Below, piece after piece: positions 44,044 to 53,419 of a stretch of DNA of 64,000 bases. A program made the translations under genes and the position numbers. The notes beneath the pieces were generated by a model, which was not told the DNA's origin, made no database searches, and saw only the letters and a list, made by a program, of their open reading frames with translations. Every line of letters begins with the position of its first letter. Positions within the stretch are counted from its first letter, which is position 1. This DNA comes from Longicatena caecimuris (GTDB lineage: Bacteria > Bacillota_I > Bacilli_A > Erysipelotrichales > Erysipelotrichaceae): contig NZ_SMBP01000015.1 of NCBI RefSeq assembly GCF_004341945.1, positions 18,119-82,118 on the forward strand. Reading direction: 5' to 3'.

Positions 44044-44106
44044 ATGGAGAACGACTATGATATTCATATTTTAATAATGGAAAGGAATTTATGGGAAGGA
44101 ATATGA
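44044..44106 (+). CDS. 20-codon leader ORF coupled to the GH31 gene
   Basis: ATG 44044 follows the strong AAAGGGAGG (about 44031-44039) and encodes MENDYDIHILIMERNLWEGI, whose TGA (44104-44106) overlaps the ATG of the glycosidase at 44103 as ATGA. The glycosidase has only a close, poor ribosome site of its own (GGGAAGGA 2 bases before ATG), so re-initiation is likely. Confidence 0.6.
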   Translation: MENDYDIHILIMERNLWEGI

Positions 44107-47100
44107 AGAAAAAATCTATATTAAAAAAGATAGGGCCAGCATCCCTGGCAACCGTCTTAGCTTTCAGCGGTGTTTGCTCCAGTAATTTCAATATTTTAAA
44201 GGTGCATGCAGAAGAAACAAATGCGGCCTTAGGGGCAATCACAAAAGTTGAAAAAACTGGGAAAAACAAAATTGTAATCACATATGAGAATGGTTATCAA
44301 GGACAAATAACATTCCTTGAAAATGGCATCTTCAGATTTAATATTGATCCTTCAGGTAAGTTTGATCAATATGCAACACCTAACAGTAAAGATCATATCG
44401 GTAAAATTCAGCAACAGCCTGATGATTCAGATGAATATACAAAGCCAGAAGCTACTGTTACCGATGGTGATATTTTAAAGATCAGTGCTGGTAATACGAT
44501 TATTGAATTTAACAAAACAACGAGCTTGATGACAGTTAAAAGAGCAGATGGCACTATCGTTATGCAAGAAAGTGAACCACTTACAATTGCATCAGGTAAA
44601 ACAAGCCAAAAACTGGCTGCTTCCGCTGATGAATATTTCTATGGCGGCGGTACACAGAATGGTCGTTTCTCACATAAAGGGCAGGTTATCAAGATTGCTA
44701 TTGATAATACATGGGTAGATGGCAGTGTATCATCTCCGAATCCATTCTACTGGTCAACAAAAGGTTATGGTGTTTTAAGAAATACCTTTAAAACAGGAGC
44801 TTACGATTTCCAGAATAGTAATAGTGAGGAAGTTATCGCATCTCATGATGAAAAAGAATTTGATGCGTATTACTTTATTTCTGATGCAAACGATAATGCT
44901 AAAAAAGCAGAAGAACTGCTTAAGGATTATTATAAGGTTACCGGAAATGCTGTTTTATTACCGGAATATGCTTTCTACTTAGGGCATCTGAACTGTTACA
45001 ATCGTGATGGCTGGTCAACTGAGCAAACAGATGCTACCTTGAAAAATGGTAAAACCGGTGGACATACGTATTGGAAATTGGAAGATGGCCTGAAATATTG
45101 GGAAAATGGTTTAACAGATGGATATATCTTAAAACCAGATGCTTATGCAGAAACGCTAAATGGTACCGGTCCATCGACTATGACAGATAAATTTAATGCA
45201 AAAAAAGGAACAACAGATGATATCTATAAATTCTCTGCCCGTGCTGTTATTGATGGACATGAAGATACCGATATGCCATTAGGTTGGTTCCTTCCAAATG
45301 ATGGATATGGCTGTGGTTATGGTCAAAACGGCTATGAATACACAGGTGGTTCCATGGAAGAAAAAACAAAAGCAATTGATGCTAACGTACAAAACTTGAA
45401 AGAGTTTACAGATTATGCAACTTCCAAAGGTGTTACAACCGGTCTTTGGACGCAGAGTCAGTTAACTCCTTCAACAAGTTCAACACTGGAATATCAAAAA
45501 CTTCGTGATTTTGATAAAGAAGTTAAAAAAGGCGGTATCACTACGCTGAAAACCGATGTTGCTTGGGTTGGTTCGGGTTATTCGTTTGGACTTGACGGTA
45601 TCTCACGTGCGTATGATATCGTAACTGAAACTAAGAACAGACCAAACATTGTTACTTTGGATGGTTGGGCTGGTACACAGCGTTATGGAAGTATTTGGAC
45701 AGGGGATCAGACTGGTGGCGATTGGGAATATATCCGTTTCCACATTCCAACGTATATTGGACAGAGCTTATCCGGTAATCCAAATATAGGTAGTGACATG
45801 GATGGAATCTTCGGTGGTGGAGATATCATTTCTACACGTGACTATCAGTGGAAAGCATTCACTCCACAGATGCTTGATATGGATGGTTGGGGAAACCGTG
45901 CTAAAAAACCATATTATAATGGTGACCCATATACTCCAATCAACAGAATGTATTTGAAAATGAAAGCTGAAATGATGCCTTATACATATACTTTGGCAAA
46001 AGAGGCTACGAATGGTTTGCCTATGATTCGTGCGATGTTCTTAGAATATCCTAATGAAGGAAATGCCTATAACAAACGTAATACAGAATATCAGTATATG
46101 TATGGTGACAGTTTCCTAGTAGCTCCTATTTATGAAAATCAGAAGAGTGATGAAAATGGAAACGATGTCAGAAACGGTATCTACCTGCCAGATAAAAATC
46201 AAATCTGGATTGATTACTTTACTGGTAAACAGTACAAAGGCGGACAAACTTTGAATGGCTTTGATGCACCACTTTGGAAACTACCATTATTTGTTAAAAA
46301 CGGTTCTATCGTTCCTATGTATGAAGAAAACAACAACCCACAGCCTATTTCTGATACCAATAAAAATGGTTTGGATAAGACTAAACGTGTTGTTGAATTC
46401 TGGCCGGCAGGCTCTACAAGCTTCTCACTTTATGAAGATGATGGAAACTACATTGACAATAGCAATAAAGAAGAAGTATCTTACGGTGGAAGTGTCACAA
46501 CAAAATTCACATCGAATGTAGAAGGAACAACAGCTACTTTGAAAGCAGAAAAATCTGTAGGCAGCTATACAGGATACAATAGCAACCGCAACACTACCTT
46601 TGTCGTAAATGTATCAAAAGAACCTACAAAAGTAACTGCGAAAAATGGAAGCAGTGAATTAGCACTTCAAAAAGTTACTTCTCAAGAAGAATTCGATAAA
46701 GCTAGCGGAAATGTATATTTCTATAACGATGCACCTAATCTGAACAAATATACAAAAGATACTGAAAACTTCAAAGTTGACATCACAGTAAATCCTAAAC
46801 TGTATGTTAAATTTGCTAAAACAGATGTTGCTAGCAATGAACAGACGTTAGTCATTGAAGGTTTTGAAAATAAAGCAGATTTCTCAAAAGACGAAGTAAA
46901 TAAAGATTTAGCGGCACCTGAATTAAGCTATGACAATGAATCATTAACACCAACAAGCATTCAGTTAAATTGGACTGCTGTTGATGGAGCTACTTCTTAT
47001 GAACTTAAGGCGGATGGCGTAATTAACAGCGTTGGTACTGAAACTAGCTTCTTAGATAAAAACTTAGACTATCATTCTGCACATACGTATCAAATCCGTT

Positions 47101-50100
47101 CAAGAAATGCAGAAGGTTATTCTGAATGGAGTAATGAATTACAAGTTACAACTTTAGAAGACCCATGGAGAAATGTGCCAGAACAAAGTATTAAATGGGA
47201 GTATGGCGATCAGTGGGGTAAAATAGCGCATGCAAATGATAAAAACTTCAATACGATGTTCCATTCCACAGGGGATGCAACCGGCAAAGATCTTATTATT
47301 GATATGGGCTTAGCGTATCCACTTGATAAGTTTGAATACTATCCTCGTGGGGATGCGAATGATGGATCAGGTACTGTAGGAACAGGTTCTAATGGTACGG
47401 TACATCAGTTGGATGTTTCCATTAGTATGGATGGCTGGAACTGGATCAAAGTTCAAAATGGTGCAGAACATCCTTGGAGTTATACAAAGGGTGACAGCAT
47501 TCAAGACAGTGTAAAAACAGTTGATTTAACTGGTAAAACAGCACGTTATGTAAAACTGAATGTAGTTGAATCTAACGGTAAATTCTTCGCAAGTAACGGT
47601 CTTTATGTTTATAAAGCTGATGGAAGCAAAGGCTTTGCTGTAGGAAGTAGTTTACAAAAACCTACCGTAACCGAAGGCGATTATACAAATATGAGTCAGT
47701 ATATCGGTAGATCTAAATACTTCCAAAAGACAACCTTTGATGCACAGATCAAGGCACATGGTGCTGACATTAACTACAATGATGTATATGATGCTTATGA
47801 TTATGCATTTACAATGTTCCAGTTAGATGGCGGAACTAAGAAAACGGGTAATGTAGCGGGTAACATGCTATTCATCCCTAGTGTAGAATCTGTAAAAGCC
47901 GGGGAAAAATTCACCGTTGATATTTATGGCGATAGTATGAAGAATGTCAATGGGTTAGGAGCATTAGTTTTCTATGACCCAGCTATGATCAAAGATGTGA
48001 AGACAAGCCAGAATCCATATATCGCTTCTATGGAAAATATGAGTATTGATACACCATTCGATGATGGAACAGGGGCTTTATTGAACTTGGCATTCATGAA
48101 CAGAGGTGACAAGCCTTTAACAAGTGGTAACCATATCTTGGCAACTATCACAATGACTGCAAAACAGGATATTAATCTGAAGACAAAAGCGGCTGATTCT
48201 TTCTTAACGATTGAAAACGGCATCTTAATTGGACCAAACTATTCAACAGTGAAAGCTAAGATTAACGAAGAACCACAAATTCCTGATGCACCAGCGGTTA
48301 AAGATGTAACATTGAAACAAGAAGACGTTACAATGACAATAACAAATGAATTCTTGCCAACAGATGATGGTACAAACGTTGAAAAAATGATCAATGAAAA
48401 GAAATTTGATGGATTATTTAACGGTAACAAAGCTGATGGCGGCAGTGGCGCTGGATTTGACTTAGCTTGGGACATCAAAGGTTCTAACTTTAATGAAGAA
48501 TATGTAACACTTCCATTAACATTACATGCTGCCTTGAAAGAAGAACAGACATTATCTAATATCAAGTTGTTCAATCGTGCAAATTTAGGAAATGGTGCGG
48601 TTGGCAAGGTGAAATATACGATCACTTATGCCGATGATTCTAAAGAAGAAAAAGAAATCACCGGCAAACAGTTAGAATATGCTTACGCTCCTGCAAAAGC
48701 AGATACAAAAGTTAAGAATGTCGATATTGAATTATTTGCTGCTGAAGGTGCTTCAAGCAAATATATGTCTATATCAGAGCTGGAATTCGTTCATGCAGAC
48801 AAAGTAAGTGTTAAAGAAGTTATTTTAGATAAAGCGAATGCGACTGAATTATTCAAAGATGAAATTAGTCCTGTTAAAGCGTCAGTTACAACAGAACCTA
48901 ACGCACCTGCTAATCAATACTATAAGGTTGAAAGCTCGGATCCTAGTGTTGCAAGTATTATTATGACTGGTGAAAGCACAAATATTTCATACCTTGTACG
49001 TACATTAAAGGCTGGTAAGACAACAATTACAGTTACATCGATCACAGATCCTAGCAAAAAGGCATCTTATGAATTAACTGTAAAAGAAGGTGTCAATACG
49101 ACTGATTTAATGGCGGCAATTGAAAAAGGTAATAAATATAGCAGCCTTCTGTATACAGAAGATTCTTACAAAGTATTAACAGACGCTCTGAATGCGGCTG
49201 CAGATATGTTGAAGGATGGAAATTATACAAAATCACAGGTGGATAGTGCAACAACAAGTATCTTGAATGCGATTACTGGATTAGAAGTAAAACCATTGGA
49301 TAAAGAACTGCTGATTAACAAAGAAGCTAGCAATAACAAAGATGGTGTAGTTGTTAAGAGTGTTTCAAGCGAAATCACAGCTGATGATGGCGAAGATGGA
49401 GCAGCTATTAATGTCTTAGACTACAATGAGGGTTCTTATTGGCATACAAACTATCTAGTAGCAGATGAAAGAAAAATGCCTCAGGATATTATATTTGATT
49501 TAGGCAAGGATTATACACTTAGCAATGTAACCTTCCTGCCTCGTCAGAGTAAAGGCGGAGCTAATGGCGATATCCTTAAAGCAGAAATTCAAGTTAGTGA
49601 AGATGGCAAAGAATTCAAATCTGTAGGTGTATTTGAATTTGATAACGATGGAAAATACTTAAGTAGTAGAGATTGGCAGCGAGCTGCATTTGTAGATACA
49701 TCTGGAAGATATGTGAAGTTCATTGCATTAAGTACAGGTGGCGATACTATGAATGCATATGCTTCGATGGCAGAAATTCGTTTCTATGGTAAAGAGAATA
49801 AGCCTGTCGTTACTGTAGATAAATCTAAACTGGAAACAGCAATCAATGAAGCAGCTAAGCTGAAAGAAGAAGAATATACACCTGAAAGCTGGAAAGACTT
49901 TGCAAAAGCATTGCAAGCAGCTAAGGATGCATATCAATCTGAAACAGTTGATCAGACTGCTGTAGATAATGCTATTAAAGCATTGAATACGGCAAAAGAT
50001 AAACTGGAAAAGAAGACTCCTAGTGTAGTTGATAAGACAATCTTGAAAGCAAAAATTGTATTTGCTGAACTATTAAAAGAGGAAGACTATACAAAAGCAA

Positions 50101-50918
50101 CTTGGGCTGATTTTGCGAAAGCATTAAAAGCAGCGAAAGATGTGGATGCGAATGAGGATGCAACGCTTGAAGATATAAATACAGCAATTGCAAATCTGCA
50201 AAAAGCTATAGATGCTTTGGAAGAAATCAATGAAGTACCTCCTGTGAACCCAGAAACAGGAAAAGAAGCATTGAGAAAACTTGTGAACGATGCTGCAGGA
50301 TTCAATAAAGACGAATATACTGCAGAAAGCTGGTCGATCTTTGAAAAAGCATTAGCTGACGCACAAAAGGTATTGGATGATAAGGATGCATCTGCTGAGC
50401 AAATCGAAAAAGCTCAAAACGCATTAACAAAAGCAATTACTGATTTGAAAGCCGCAGAAGCTCCAAAACCAGATGATCCAGATACTCCAGATACACCAGA
50501 TACACCAGATACACCGGACACACCGGATACTCCAGATACTCCGGACACTCCAGATACACCGGACACTCCAGATACTCCGGATACACCGGATACTCCGGAT
50601 ACACCGGATACACCGGATACACCGGATACTCCAGATACACCGGACACTCCAGATACTCCAGATACTCCAGATACACCGGACACACCGGATACCCCAGAAA
50701 AACCAGATGATCCAACAAAACCAGTTGAGCCATCAAAACCAGGGGAAACTACAAAACCAGAAACTAACAAACCTGATGAAACAAAGAAGGATGAAGAAGA
50801 AGTACAAACTGGTGATACTACGAATACCGGCTTACTGGCTGGCACGATGTTAATTGCTGGAGCAGGTGCTGTAGTAGTAATGATGAAACGTAAAAAAGAA
50901 ACTGACAATGAAGCGTAA
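44103..50918 (+). CDS. giant cell-wall-anchored GH31 glycosidase, probable alpha-N-acetylgalactosaminidase type
   Basis: 2271 residues. Signal peptide cleaved near HA-EE (about residue 35-37). GH31 beta-sandwich and catalytic barrel to about 700: nucleophile Asp485 (LKTDVAWVGSGYSFGL), acid/base Asp535 (SIWTGDQTGGDW). These motifs and their 50-residue spacing resemble GH31 alpha-GalNAcases rather than alpha-glucosidases; the substrate call is inference. Then FN3 (about 936-1018), CBM32/F5-8C-like (1021-1178), dockerin-like segment (ADINYNDVYDAYDYAF, about 1221), cohesin-like domain (1251-1386), a further discoidin-like region (1413-1565), Big-type domain (1568-1662), second CBM32-like (1736-1899), FIVAR-like three-helix repeats (three clear, 1901-2118), 24 PDT repeats, and a sorting signal EVQTGD + hydrophobic helix + KRKK. 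An in-frame ATG at 44091 is a possible alternative start. Confidence 0.88.
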   Translation: MKKKSILKKIGPASLATVLAFSGVCSSNFNILKVHAEETNAALGAITKVEKTGKNKIVITYENGYQGQITFLENGIFRFNIDPSGKFDQYATPNSKDHIGKIQQQPDDSDEYTKPEATVTDGDILKISAGNTIIEFNKTTSLMTVKRADGTIVMQESEPLTIASGKTSQKLAASADEYFYGGGTQNGRFSHKGQVIKIAIDNTWVDGSVSSPNPFYWSTKGYGVLRNTFKTGAYDFQNSNSEEVIASHDEKEFDAYYFISDANDNAKKAEELLKDYYKVTGNAVLLPEYAFYLGHLNCYNRDGWSTEQTDATLKNGKTGGHTYWKLEDGLKYWENGLTDGYILKPDAYAETLNGTGPSTMTDKFNAKKGTTDDIYKFSARAVIDGHEDTDMPLGWFLPNDGYGCGYGQNGYEYTGGSMEEKTKAIDANVQNLKEFTDYATSKGVTTGLWTQSQLTPSTSSTLEYQKLRDFDKEVKKGGITTLKTDVAWVGSGYSFGLDGISRAYDIVTETKNRPNIVTLDGWAGTQRYGSIWTGDQTGGDWEYIRFHIPTYIGQSLSGNPNIGSDMDGIFGGGDIISTRDYQWKAFTPQMLDMDGWGNRAKKPYYNGDPYTPINRMYLKMKAEMMPYTYTLAKEATNGLPMIRAMFLEYPNEGNAYNKRNTEYQYMYGDSFLVAPIYENQKSDENGNDVRNGIYLPDKNQIWIDYFTGKQYKGGQTLNGFDAPLWKLPLFVKNGSIVPMYEENNNPQPISDTNKNGLDKTKRVVEFWPAGSTSFSLYEDDGNYIDNSNKEEVSYGGSVTTKFTSNVEGTTATLKAEKSVGSYTGYNSNRNTTFVVNVSKEPTKVTAKNGSSELALQKVTSQEEFDKASGNVYFYNDAPNLNKYTKDTENFKVDITVNPKLYVKFAKTDVASNEQTLVIEGFENKADFSKDEVNKDLAAPELSYDNESLTPTSIQLNWTAVDGATSYELKADGVINSVGTETSFLDKNLDYHSAHTYQIRSRNAEGYSEWSNELQVTTLEDPWRNVPEQSIKWEYGDQWGKIAHANDKNFNTMFHSTGDATGKDLIIDMGLAYPLDKFEYYPRGDANDGSGTVGTGSNGTVHQLDVSISMDGWNWIKVQNGAEHPWSYTKGDSIQDSVKTVDLTGKTARYVKLNVVESNGKFFASNGLYVYKADGSKGFAVGSSLQKPTVTEGDYTNMSQYIGRSKYFQKTTFDAQIKAHGADINYNDVYDAYDYAFTMFQLDGGTKKTGNVAGNMLFIPSVESVKAGEKFTVDIYGDSMKNVNGLGALVFYDPAMIKDVKTSQNPYIASMENMSIDTPFDDGTGALLNLAFMNRGDKPLTSGNHILATITMTAKQDINLKTKAADSFLTIENGILIGPNYSTVKAKINEEPQIPDAPAVKDVTLKQEDVTMTITNEFLPTDDGTNVEKMINEKKFDGLFNGNKADGGSGAGFDLAWDIKGSNFNEEYVTLPLTLHAALKEEQTLSNIKLFNRANLGNGAVGKVKYTITYADDSKEEKEITGKQLEYAYAPAKADTKVKNVDIELFAAEGASSKYMSISELEFVHADKVSVKEVILDKANATELFKDEISPVKASVTTEPNAPANQYYKVESSDPSVASIIMTGESTNISYLVRTLKAGKTTITVTSITDPSKKASYELTVKEGVNTTDLMAAIEKGNKYSSLLYTEDSYKVLTDALNAAADMLKDGNYTKSQVDSATTSILNAITGLEVKPLDKELLINKEASNNKDGVVVKSVSSEITADDGEDGAAINVLDYNEGSYWHTNYLVADERKMPQDIIFDLGKDYTLSNVTFLPRQSKGGANGDILKAEIQVSEDGKEFKSVGVFEFDNDGKYLSSRDWQRAAFVDTSGRYVKFIALSTGGDTMNAYASMAEIRFYGKENKPVVTVDKSKLETAINEAAKLKEEEYTPESWKDFAKALQAAKDAYQSETVDQTAVDNAIKALNTAKDKLEKKTPSVVDKTILKAKIVFAELLKEEDYTKATWADFAKALKAAKDVDANEDATLEDINTAIANLQKAIDALEEINEVPPVNPETGKEALRKLVNDAAGFNKDEYTAESWSIFEKALADAQKVLDDKDASAEQIEKAQNALTKAITDLKAAEAPKPDDPDTPDTPDTPDTPDTPDTPDTPDTPDTPDTPDTPDTPDTPDTPDTPDTPDTPDTPDTPDTPDTPDTPDTPDTPEKPDDPTKPVEPSKPGETTKPETNKPDETKKDEEEVQTGDTTNTGLLAGTMLIAGAGAVVVMMKRKKETDNEA
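50478..50693 (+). repeat. 24 tandem 9-bp units encoding (Pro-Asp-Thr)24
   Basis: Units have the form CC(A/G)-GA(T/C)-AC(A/T/C); third codon positions vary while the protein stays constant. It forms the wall-spanning linker between the FIVAR repeats and the sorting signal. Length is likely to vary between strains. Confidence 0.95.
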
Positions 50919-50946
50919 TACTGCGTTTTATGTCTAATTCTAAATG

Positions 50947-50979
50947 GATGGGCATGGTATAACGATGCCCATCTTTTTA
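50947..50979 (+). terminator. terminator after the GH31 gene
   Basis: GATGGGCAT 50947-50955 pairs exactly with ATGCCCATC 50965-50973, followed by TTTTT. Confidence 0.9.
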
Positions 50980-51138
50980 CTATCTTTATTCTTATTTATT
51001 ACCAGGATTCATAAGTTTTTCAACCATCATGATATGAAAAAGAAATGGCAATTTATGGAAGGGTTGAGATGTTTTATGAGATGTCTTGTAATAAAATTAA
51101 AATGTTTCTGAAAATTATGAAAAAAATGCAGAAAGTGC

Positions 51139-51166
51139 TTGCAAAATGTTTGCATTGAGGTATAAT
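51139..51166 (+). promoter_or_regulatory. promoter of the liv operon
   Basis: TTGCAA 51139-51144 and TATAAT 51161-51166, spacer 16 bp, 66 bp before the livJ start. The remaining 50980-51138 shows no gene. Confidence 0.75.
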
Positions 51167-51231
51167 AAGGATAATCAATTTCAAAAACGATGAATTTGAG
51201 GATATGGAAAATGTTAAAGGAGAGAATTGTT

Positions 51232-52428
51232 ATGGGAAAAGGATTTAAGAAATTAATGGCCATGGCAGCAGTTTCCGCTATGACTTTGACAACACTTGCA
51301 GGTTGTGGAAGTGAGGATGCCGGAAGTGTTGGCGGCGGTGATACACTTAAATGGGGTGTCAATTATGAACAGTCTGGTACAGCAGCTACTTATGGTACCA
51401 GTCATGTAGAAGGTATCAAACTGGCAGTGAAGGAAATTAATGCAGCTGGCGGTGTTGATGTCGGTGGTACTAAGAAAAAGATTGAACTTGAAATCAAGGA
51501 CAACAAAACAGATGATACCGAAATGCCTCAGGTATATAACACTTTAGTAGAAGATGGTAATACGGTGATCTTAGGACCAGCTATTTCATCACTTACAAAA
51601 CAGGCCTTCTCGATGGCAGAAGAAAGTAAGATTCCAACGATTTCAGCATCTGCTACCGATGATATGGCAACTTTTAAAGCAGATGGCAAAACCGTACAGT
51701 CTTATGGCTATAAGATCTGTTACTCTGATTCCTTCCAGGGAAATGCCGTTGCGAAAGCTGCTATGGATAAAGGCTTTAAGAAAGTTATCGTTTATGCCGA
51801 TAACTCCAGTGATTATGCAAAAGGTCTGACAAAAGTCTTCACAACAAAATTCAAAGAATTAGGTGGAACAATTGTTGGTACCGAAAATTATCAGAAGGGT
51901 GATAAAGACTTTACTTCCATTTTGACAAAAATCAAAAATAAAGATTTCGATGCTATCTTTGTACCAGGGTATTATGAAGAAGCTAGTCAGATCATCAAAC
52001 AGGCTCGTGAAAACGGTATTGATAAACCAATCTTAGGACCTGATGGATTTGACTCACCTAAATTGAAAGAAGTTGCCGGTGCGAAAGCATTGAACAATGT
52101 ATATTTCACAACACACTTCTCATTGAAAGAAAACAACGATAAGATCAGTAACTTCCTGAAAGCTTATAAAGATGAATATGGTAAAGAACCAGATACATTT
52201 GCAGCATTAGGTTATGACTTGGCTTATTTCGTTAAAGCAGCTACTGAAAAAGCAGGAACCGATGATCCTGAAAAAGTAAATACTGCAATTGCTGAATACA
52301 AAGACTTCACTGGTGTAACAGGAACATTCTCTATGGATAAGGATCACACTCCTATCAAATCTATTAAATTAGTATCATTAAAAGATGGAGAACAGGCTTC
52401 TGTTGAAAACGTAGACGTAACCAAATAA
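51232..52428 (+). CDS. livJ: branched-chain amino-acid ABC transporter substrate-binding lipoprotein
   Basis: 398 residues: lipobox LAGC (Cys25), then a type I periplasmic-binding fold with GVNYEQSGTAATYGTSHVEG, LGPAISSLT, and YGYKICYSDSFQGN. It binds Leu/Ile/Val or related amino acids outside the membrane. AAAGGAGAG lies 7 bases before ATG 51232. A stable hairpin terminator follows, as is common where the binding protein is needed in excess over the permease. Confidence 0.9.
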   Translation: MGKGFKKLMAMAAVSAMTLTTLAGCGSEDAGSVGGGDTLKWGVNYEQSGTAATYGTSHVEGIKLAVKEINAAGGVDVGGTKKKIELEIKDNKTDDTEMPQVYNTLVEDGNTVILGPAISSLTKQAFSMAEESKIPTISASATDDMATFKADGKTVQSYGYKICYSDSFQGNAVAKAAMDKGFKKVIVYADNSSDYAKGLTKVFTTKFKELGGTIVGTENYQKGDKDFTSILTKIKNKDFDAIFVPGYYEEASQIIKQARENGIDKPILGPDGFDSPKLKEVAGAKALNNVYFTTHFSLKENNDKISNFLKAYKDEYGKEPDTFAALGYDLAYFVKAATEKAGTDDPEKVNTAIAEYKDFTGVTGTFSMDKDHTPIKSIKLVSLKDGEQASVENVDVTK

Positions 52429-52443
52429 GACTATGATGGAAGC

Positions 52444-52488
52444 ACGTAAATAAGGTGAAAGAACACTTTCACCTTATTTGACGTTTTT
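52444..52488 (+). terminator. strong hairpin between livJ and livH
   Basis: AAATAAGGTGAAAG pairs perfectly with CTTTCACCTTATTT around AACA, extended by ACGT/ACGT, then TTTTT. Probably a partial terminator or mRNA-processing barrier that lowers expression of the downstream genes. Confidence 0.85.
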
Positions 52489-52524
52489 AAGAAGAGTAAA
52501 TTCGTATACGAAAGGGGTATAAAT

Positions 52525-53406
52525 ATGACAATATTTCTGCAACAGCTGATCAATGGATTATCCGTCGGAAGTATCTTTGCGCTGATTGCACTGGGATATA
52601 CCATGGTCTACGGGATTATCAAACTGATTAACTTTGCCCATGGGGATATCTATATGCTGGGTGCCTATGTGGGATTCTTCGCCTCAACATCACTTGGCTT
52701 GGGCTTTTTTCCAACCATGCTGTTAGCTATGGTGATTTGTATGGTGGCAGGTGTCTTGATTGAGAAGATTGCCTATAAACCACTTCGCCATGCATCACGC
52801 ATCACTTCACTGATTACAGCTATCGGTGTTTCTTTGTTTCTGGAATATGCCATGATGTACTTCATGGGACCAAACATTCGTACATATCCAGCTGATTTCT
52901 TCCCACGTGAGGTATATACCTTTGCAGGATTACAGATTTCTAATCATCAGATTCTGATCTTTGTGACATCGATCTTATTGATGATTGCATTGCAGCTGAT
53001 CGTGAAGAAGACAAAGATTGGTAAAGCGATGCGTGCGGTATCTACGGATCCGGATGCAGCAGCTTTAATGGGTATCAATGTAAACAATACCATTTCCTTT
53101 ACCTTTGCCTTAGGTAGTGCCTTAGCTGGTGCTGCAGGTGTTATGATTGGTATGTATTATAATTCTATTGACCCATTGATGGGAATGATTCCGGGCCTAA
53201 AAGCCTTCATCGCAGCTGTCTTTGGTGGTATCGGCATTATTCCGGGCGCTATGCTTGGTGGAGAAGCTATCGGTATCTTGGAAACCTTAGCAAGTGGTTA
53301 TGGTTTCTCGATGATAAAAGATGCCGTTGTATATTTGATTCTGATTGTCATTTTAATCATCAAACCAAGTGGTTTGTTAGGTAAGAATGTCAAGGAAAAG
53401 GTCTAG
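52525..53406 (+). CDS. livH: branched-chain amino-acid ABC transporter permease LivH
   Basis: 293 residues with about eight membrane helices, starting FLQQLINGLSVGSIFALIAL and containing NFAHGDIYMLGAY. Coupling region MRAVSTDPDAAALMGINV. AAAGGGG precedes the ATG. Followed by livM after 13 bases. Confidence 0.93.
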   Translation: MTIFLQQLINGLSVGSIFALIALGYTMVYGIIKLINFAHGDIYMLGAYVGFFASTSLGLGFFPTMLLAMVICMVAGVLIEKIAYKPLRHASRITSLITAIGVSLFLEYAMMYFMGPNIRTYPADFFPREVYTFAGLQISNHQILIFVTSILLMIALQLIVKKTKIGKAMRAVSTDPDAAALMGINVNNTISFTFALGSALAGAAGVMIGMYYNSIDPLMGMIPGLKAFIAAVFGGIGIIPGAMLGGEAIGILETLASGYGFSMIKDAVVYLILIVILIIKPSGLLGKNVKEKV

Positions 53407-53419
53407 GAGGTGTACGTGT

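Noticed and set aside
44091..44102. Earlier in-frame ATG of the GH31 gene
   Set aside because: Usable (AAAGGA 4 bases upstream), but the ATGA coupling with the 20-codon leader and a normal MKKKSIL signal-peptide start favour 44103. Kept as an alternative.
50414..50908. Minus-strand ORF of 164 codons with long Gly-Val-Ser-Gly repeats, and a 99-codon one beside it
   Set aside because: Antisense readings of the PDT-coding repeat. No ribosome site; repeat composition alone keeps the frames open.
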